A DNA stretch of 18,208 bases from contig CAMDLJ010000011.1 of NCBI GenBank assembly GCA_945901665.1, positions 1 through 18,208 on the forward strand, read 5' to 3'. The notes beneath the pieces are model-generated. The model had not been told where the DNA came from. It did not search any database and was given only the letters and a program-made list of their open reading frames with translations. The DNA is from Bordetella parapertussis. GTDB lineage: Bacteria > Pseudomonadota > Gammaproteobacteria > Burkholderiales > Burkholderiaceae. Below, piece after piece: positions 16,849-18,208 of the stretch. Each line of letters begins with the position of its first letter. The stretch's first letter is position 1. A program made the position numbers and the translations under genes.

Positions 16849-17757
16849 TCAGTAGCCCACACGGTGGGTGTCGTCCACCCCAAAACGGGCTTCCAAGGCT
16901 TGCACTTCGCGCATGCCCAGCAGGTCAAAAAACTGTTGGAAGTTGGTGATGTGCGGCGCAATGCCGGCCACTGTTCCGGTTTGGTGCAAGGTGGCCAGGG
17001 TTTTCTCAATGGCGTTGATGGCCGACAACAAAGCGAAGTTCGGGTAGATCACCAACTTGTAGCCCATGCGGCCAATCTCGTCGATCCCCAAAAAAGGGGT
17101 CTTGCCGCTGGACGCCATGTTGTAGAGCGTGGGCACCTTGATTTGCCGGGGTACGGCCTCGAGGTGCTCGCGCAGCGATGGCGCTTCCATGAAGATCATG
17201 TCGGCACCAGCCTGTGCATACGCTTGGCAACGCGCCATGGCGGCATCAAAGCCTTCTACCGCCAAGGCATCGGTGCGGGCGATGATGACAAAGTCGTCGT
17301 CGTGGCGCGCGTCCGTGGCGGCCTTGACTTTGCTGACCATGTCACCCACCGGAATGACTGATTTGCCGGCCAAATGTCCGCAGCGCTTGGGCCACTGTTG
17401 GTCTTCGATGTGAATGCCGGCCACACCCGCGCGCTCATAGGCGCGCACCGTGCGGCGCACGTTCATCACCCCGCCATAGCCGGTGTCGGCATCGGCGACC
17501 AGGGGCAGGCCGGAGGCTTCGGCGATGCGCTGCGCGTTATCGGCCATCTCGCCCATGGTCAGCAAGCCAATGTCGGGCATGCCCAAACGCACAGCCGTTG
17601 TGCCCGCGCCGCTCATGTAGATGGCCTCAAAGCCTTGGCGCGCCACCAGCCGTGCGGTCAAGGCGTCTGCCGCGCCGGGGGCCATCAGGGCTTGCGGGCG
17701 CGCCAAAAGCTCGCGCAAGCGCCGAGTCATGGTGGTGGATTTGGTCGGAGACGTCAT
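16849..17757 (-). CDS. Isocitrate lyase/PEP mutase family protein (2-methylisocitrate lyase-like)
   Basis: 302 residues, typical of the isocitrate lyase/phosphoenolpyruvate mutase superfamily, which cleaves or forms C-C or P-C bonds of alpha-oxyacids with Mg2+. Visible are IYMSGAG (46-52), the metal-binding DADTGYG (89-95), IHIEDQ (115-120) and KRCGH (124-128). The last is the lyase signature carrying the catalytic Cys126, as in methylisocitrate lyase. This favours a C-C lyase over PEP mutase. Candidates are methylisocitrate lyase, 2,3-dimethylmalate lyase or oxaloacetate decarboxylase, and sequence alone does not decide. The gene starts 36 bases after the SDR stop and is followed by the MBL hydrolase, all on the minus strand. 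A second ATG lies at residue 10, but neither start has a strong ribosome-binding site. A MmgE/PrpD gene occurs 15 kb away, though not in the same operon. Confidence 0.88.
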   Translation of the reverse strand: MTSPTKSTTMTRRLRELLARPQALMAPGAADALTARLVARQGFEAIYMSGAGTTAVRLGMPDIGLLTMGEMADNAQRIAEASGLPLVADADTGYGGVMNVRRTVRAYERAGVAGIHIEDQQWPKRCGHLAGKSVIPVGDMVSKVKAATDARHDDDFVIIARTDALAVEGFDAAMARCQAYAQAGADMIFMEAPSLREHLEAVPRQIKVPTLYNMASSGKTPFLGIDEIGRMGYKLVIYPNFALLSAINAIEKTLATLHQTGTVAGIAPHITNFQQFFDLLGMREVQALEARFGVDDTHRVGY

Positions 17758-17793
17758 GTGGGCCTTGCTTGCGTTTTGTTCAGAGATGGGTGC

Positions 17794-18208
17794 TCAGTCC
17801 ATGCGGATGCCGCCATTGATGGCCAGCACCTCGCCCGTGATGTAAGACGCGTCATCGCTGAGCAAAAACGCCATGGCCGCTGCGATCTCGTGGGGCGAGC
17901 CCAAGCGCTTCAATGGGGTGGCCGCCTCCAGCGAGAGCACCGATGCCGGCGGATTGCGGCGCACCATGGGCGTGTCCACACCGCCGGGCGCCACACAATT
18001 GACCGTGATGCGCCGGGGCGCCAGCTCTTGGGCCATGGATTTGGTCAGGCTTTCGATGCCACCCTTGGACACCGCGTAAGCGGTGCCCGTGAGCACCCCC
18101 CCGGTACGGCCGGCCAAAGAGCCGGTCAACACCATGCGGCCCCCATCGCGCAACCACGTTTGGGCGGCTTGGCAGCACAAAAAAGGGCCGGTCAAATTGA
18201 TGGCCATC
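17794..18208 (-). CDS. SDR family oxidoreductase, C-terminal part (cut by right edge)
   Basis: The final 138 residues of a short-chain dehydrogenase/reductase. The first visible residues, MAINLTGPF, match the internal N-(L)-x-G-x-F segment of SDRs, so this Met is not the start. The active site is present: Ser in VLTGSLAG, then YAVSKGG with the Tyr and Lys of YxxxK. PGGVDTPM and ITGEVLAINGGIRMD complete the FabG-like C-terminus. The cofactor-binding TGxxxGIG lies outside the window. Such enzymes interconvert alcohols and carbonyls with NAD(P)H. It is the first visible gene of the minus-strand group and is followed by the lyase after 36 bases. Confidence 0.92.
   Translation of the reverse strand, partial: MAINLTGPFLCCQAAQTWLRDGGRMVLTGSLAGRTGGVLTGTAYAVSKGGIESLTKSMAQELAPRRITVNCVAPGGVDTPMVRRNPPASVLSLEAATPLKRLGSPHEIAAAMAFLLSDDASYITGEVLAINGGIRMD

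Overview
The window reads as ordinary chromosomal DNA of a high-GC betaproteobacterium. A Burkholderiales member, probably Comamonadaceae, is my best guess. This rests on the orphan Bug-type periplasmic binding protein, the Burkholderiales-style mix of TRAP and Liv transporters with catabolic enzymes, heavy use of TTG and GCC codons, and several GTG/TTG starts. I see no tRNA, rRNA, transposase, CRISPR array, phage gene or transcription regulator. It looks like a catabolic accessory cluster for organic acids or ketones, with 17 recognisable protein genes, two of them cut by the window edges.

Layout. (1) Positions 2-2703, plus strand: the tail of a pyroglutamyl peptidase, then a MmgE/PrpD-family enzyme and a Bug solute-binding protein, apparently driven from a promoter-like site at 217-245. 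(2) Positions 2852-7664, minus strand: a TRAP transporter (dctP, dctQ, dctM) followed by a class II aldolase/adducin-family protein and a D-2-hydroxyacid dehydrogenase, read in that order. Upstream of it, at 7865-8749, lies an alpha/beta-hydrolase on the same strand. (3) Positions 8750-9426: a gene-poor divergent region. (4) Positions 9427-15783, plus strand: a complete Liv-type ABC importer (binding protein, two permeases, two ATPases) running directly into a Baeyer-Villiger-type flavin monooxygenase. The genes from livH onward have overlaps or very short gaps. (5) Positions 15795-18208, minus strand: an SDR dehydrogenase (cut by the right edge), an isocitrate lyase/PEP mutase-family lyase and a metallo-beta-lactamase-fold hydrolase. 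This group converges on the monooxygenase with only 11 bases between the stop codons.

How the genes may work together (inference). Three unrelated uptake systems (Bug, TRAP, Liv) each sit beside small-molecule catabolic enzymes. The most specific link is Liv importer plus Baeyer-Villiger monooxygenase: a substrate brought in by the transporter would be oxygenated to an ester or lactone. The divergent alpha/beta-hydrolase (7865-8749) or the convergent metallo-hydrolase (15795-16802) could then hydrolyse that product, and the SDR and lyase could process the fragments. The TRAP block looks like a separate module for a hydroxy- or keto-acid. No substrate can be read from the sequence.

Several enzymes deviate at normally conserved positions: MmgE/PrpD lacks the Lys/His of its KPxH motif, the aldolase lacks the catalytic Glu of fuculose aldolases, and the metallo-hydrolase has Asn in HxHxDH. 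These suggest specialised subfamilies rather than textbook activities.
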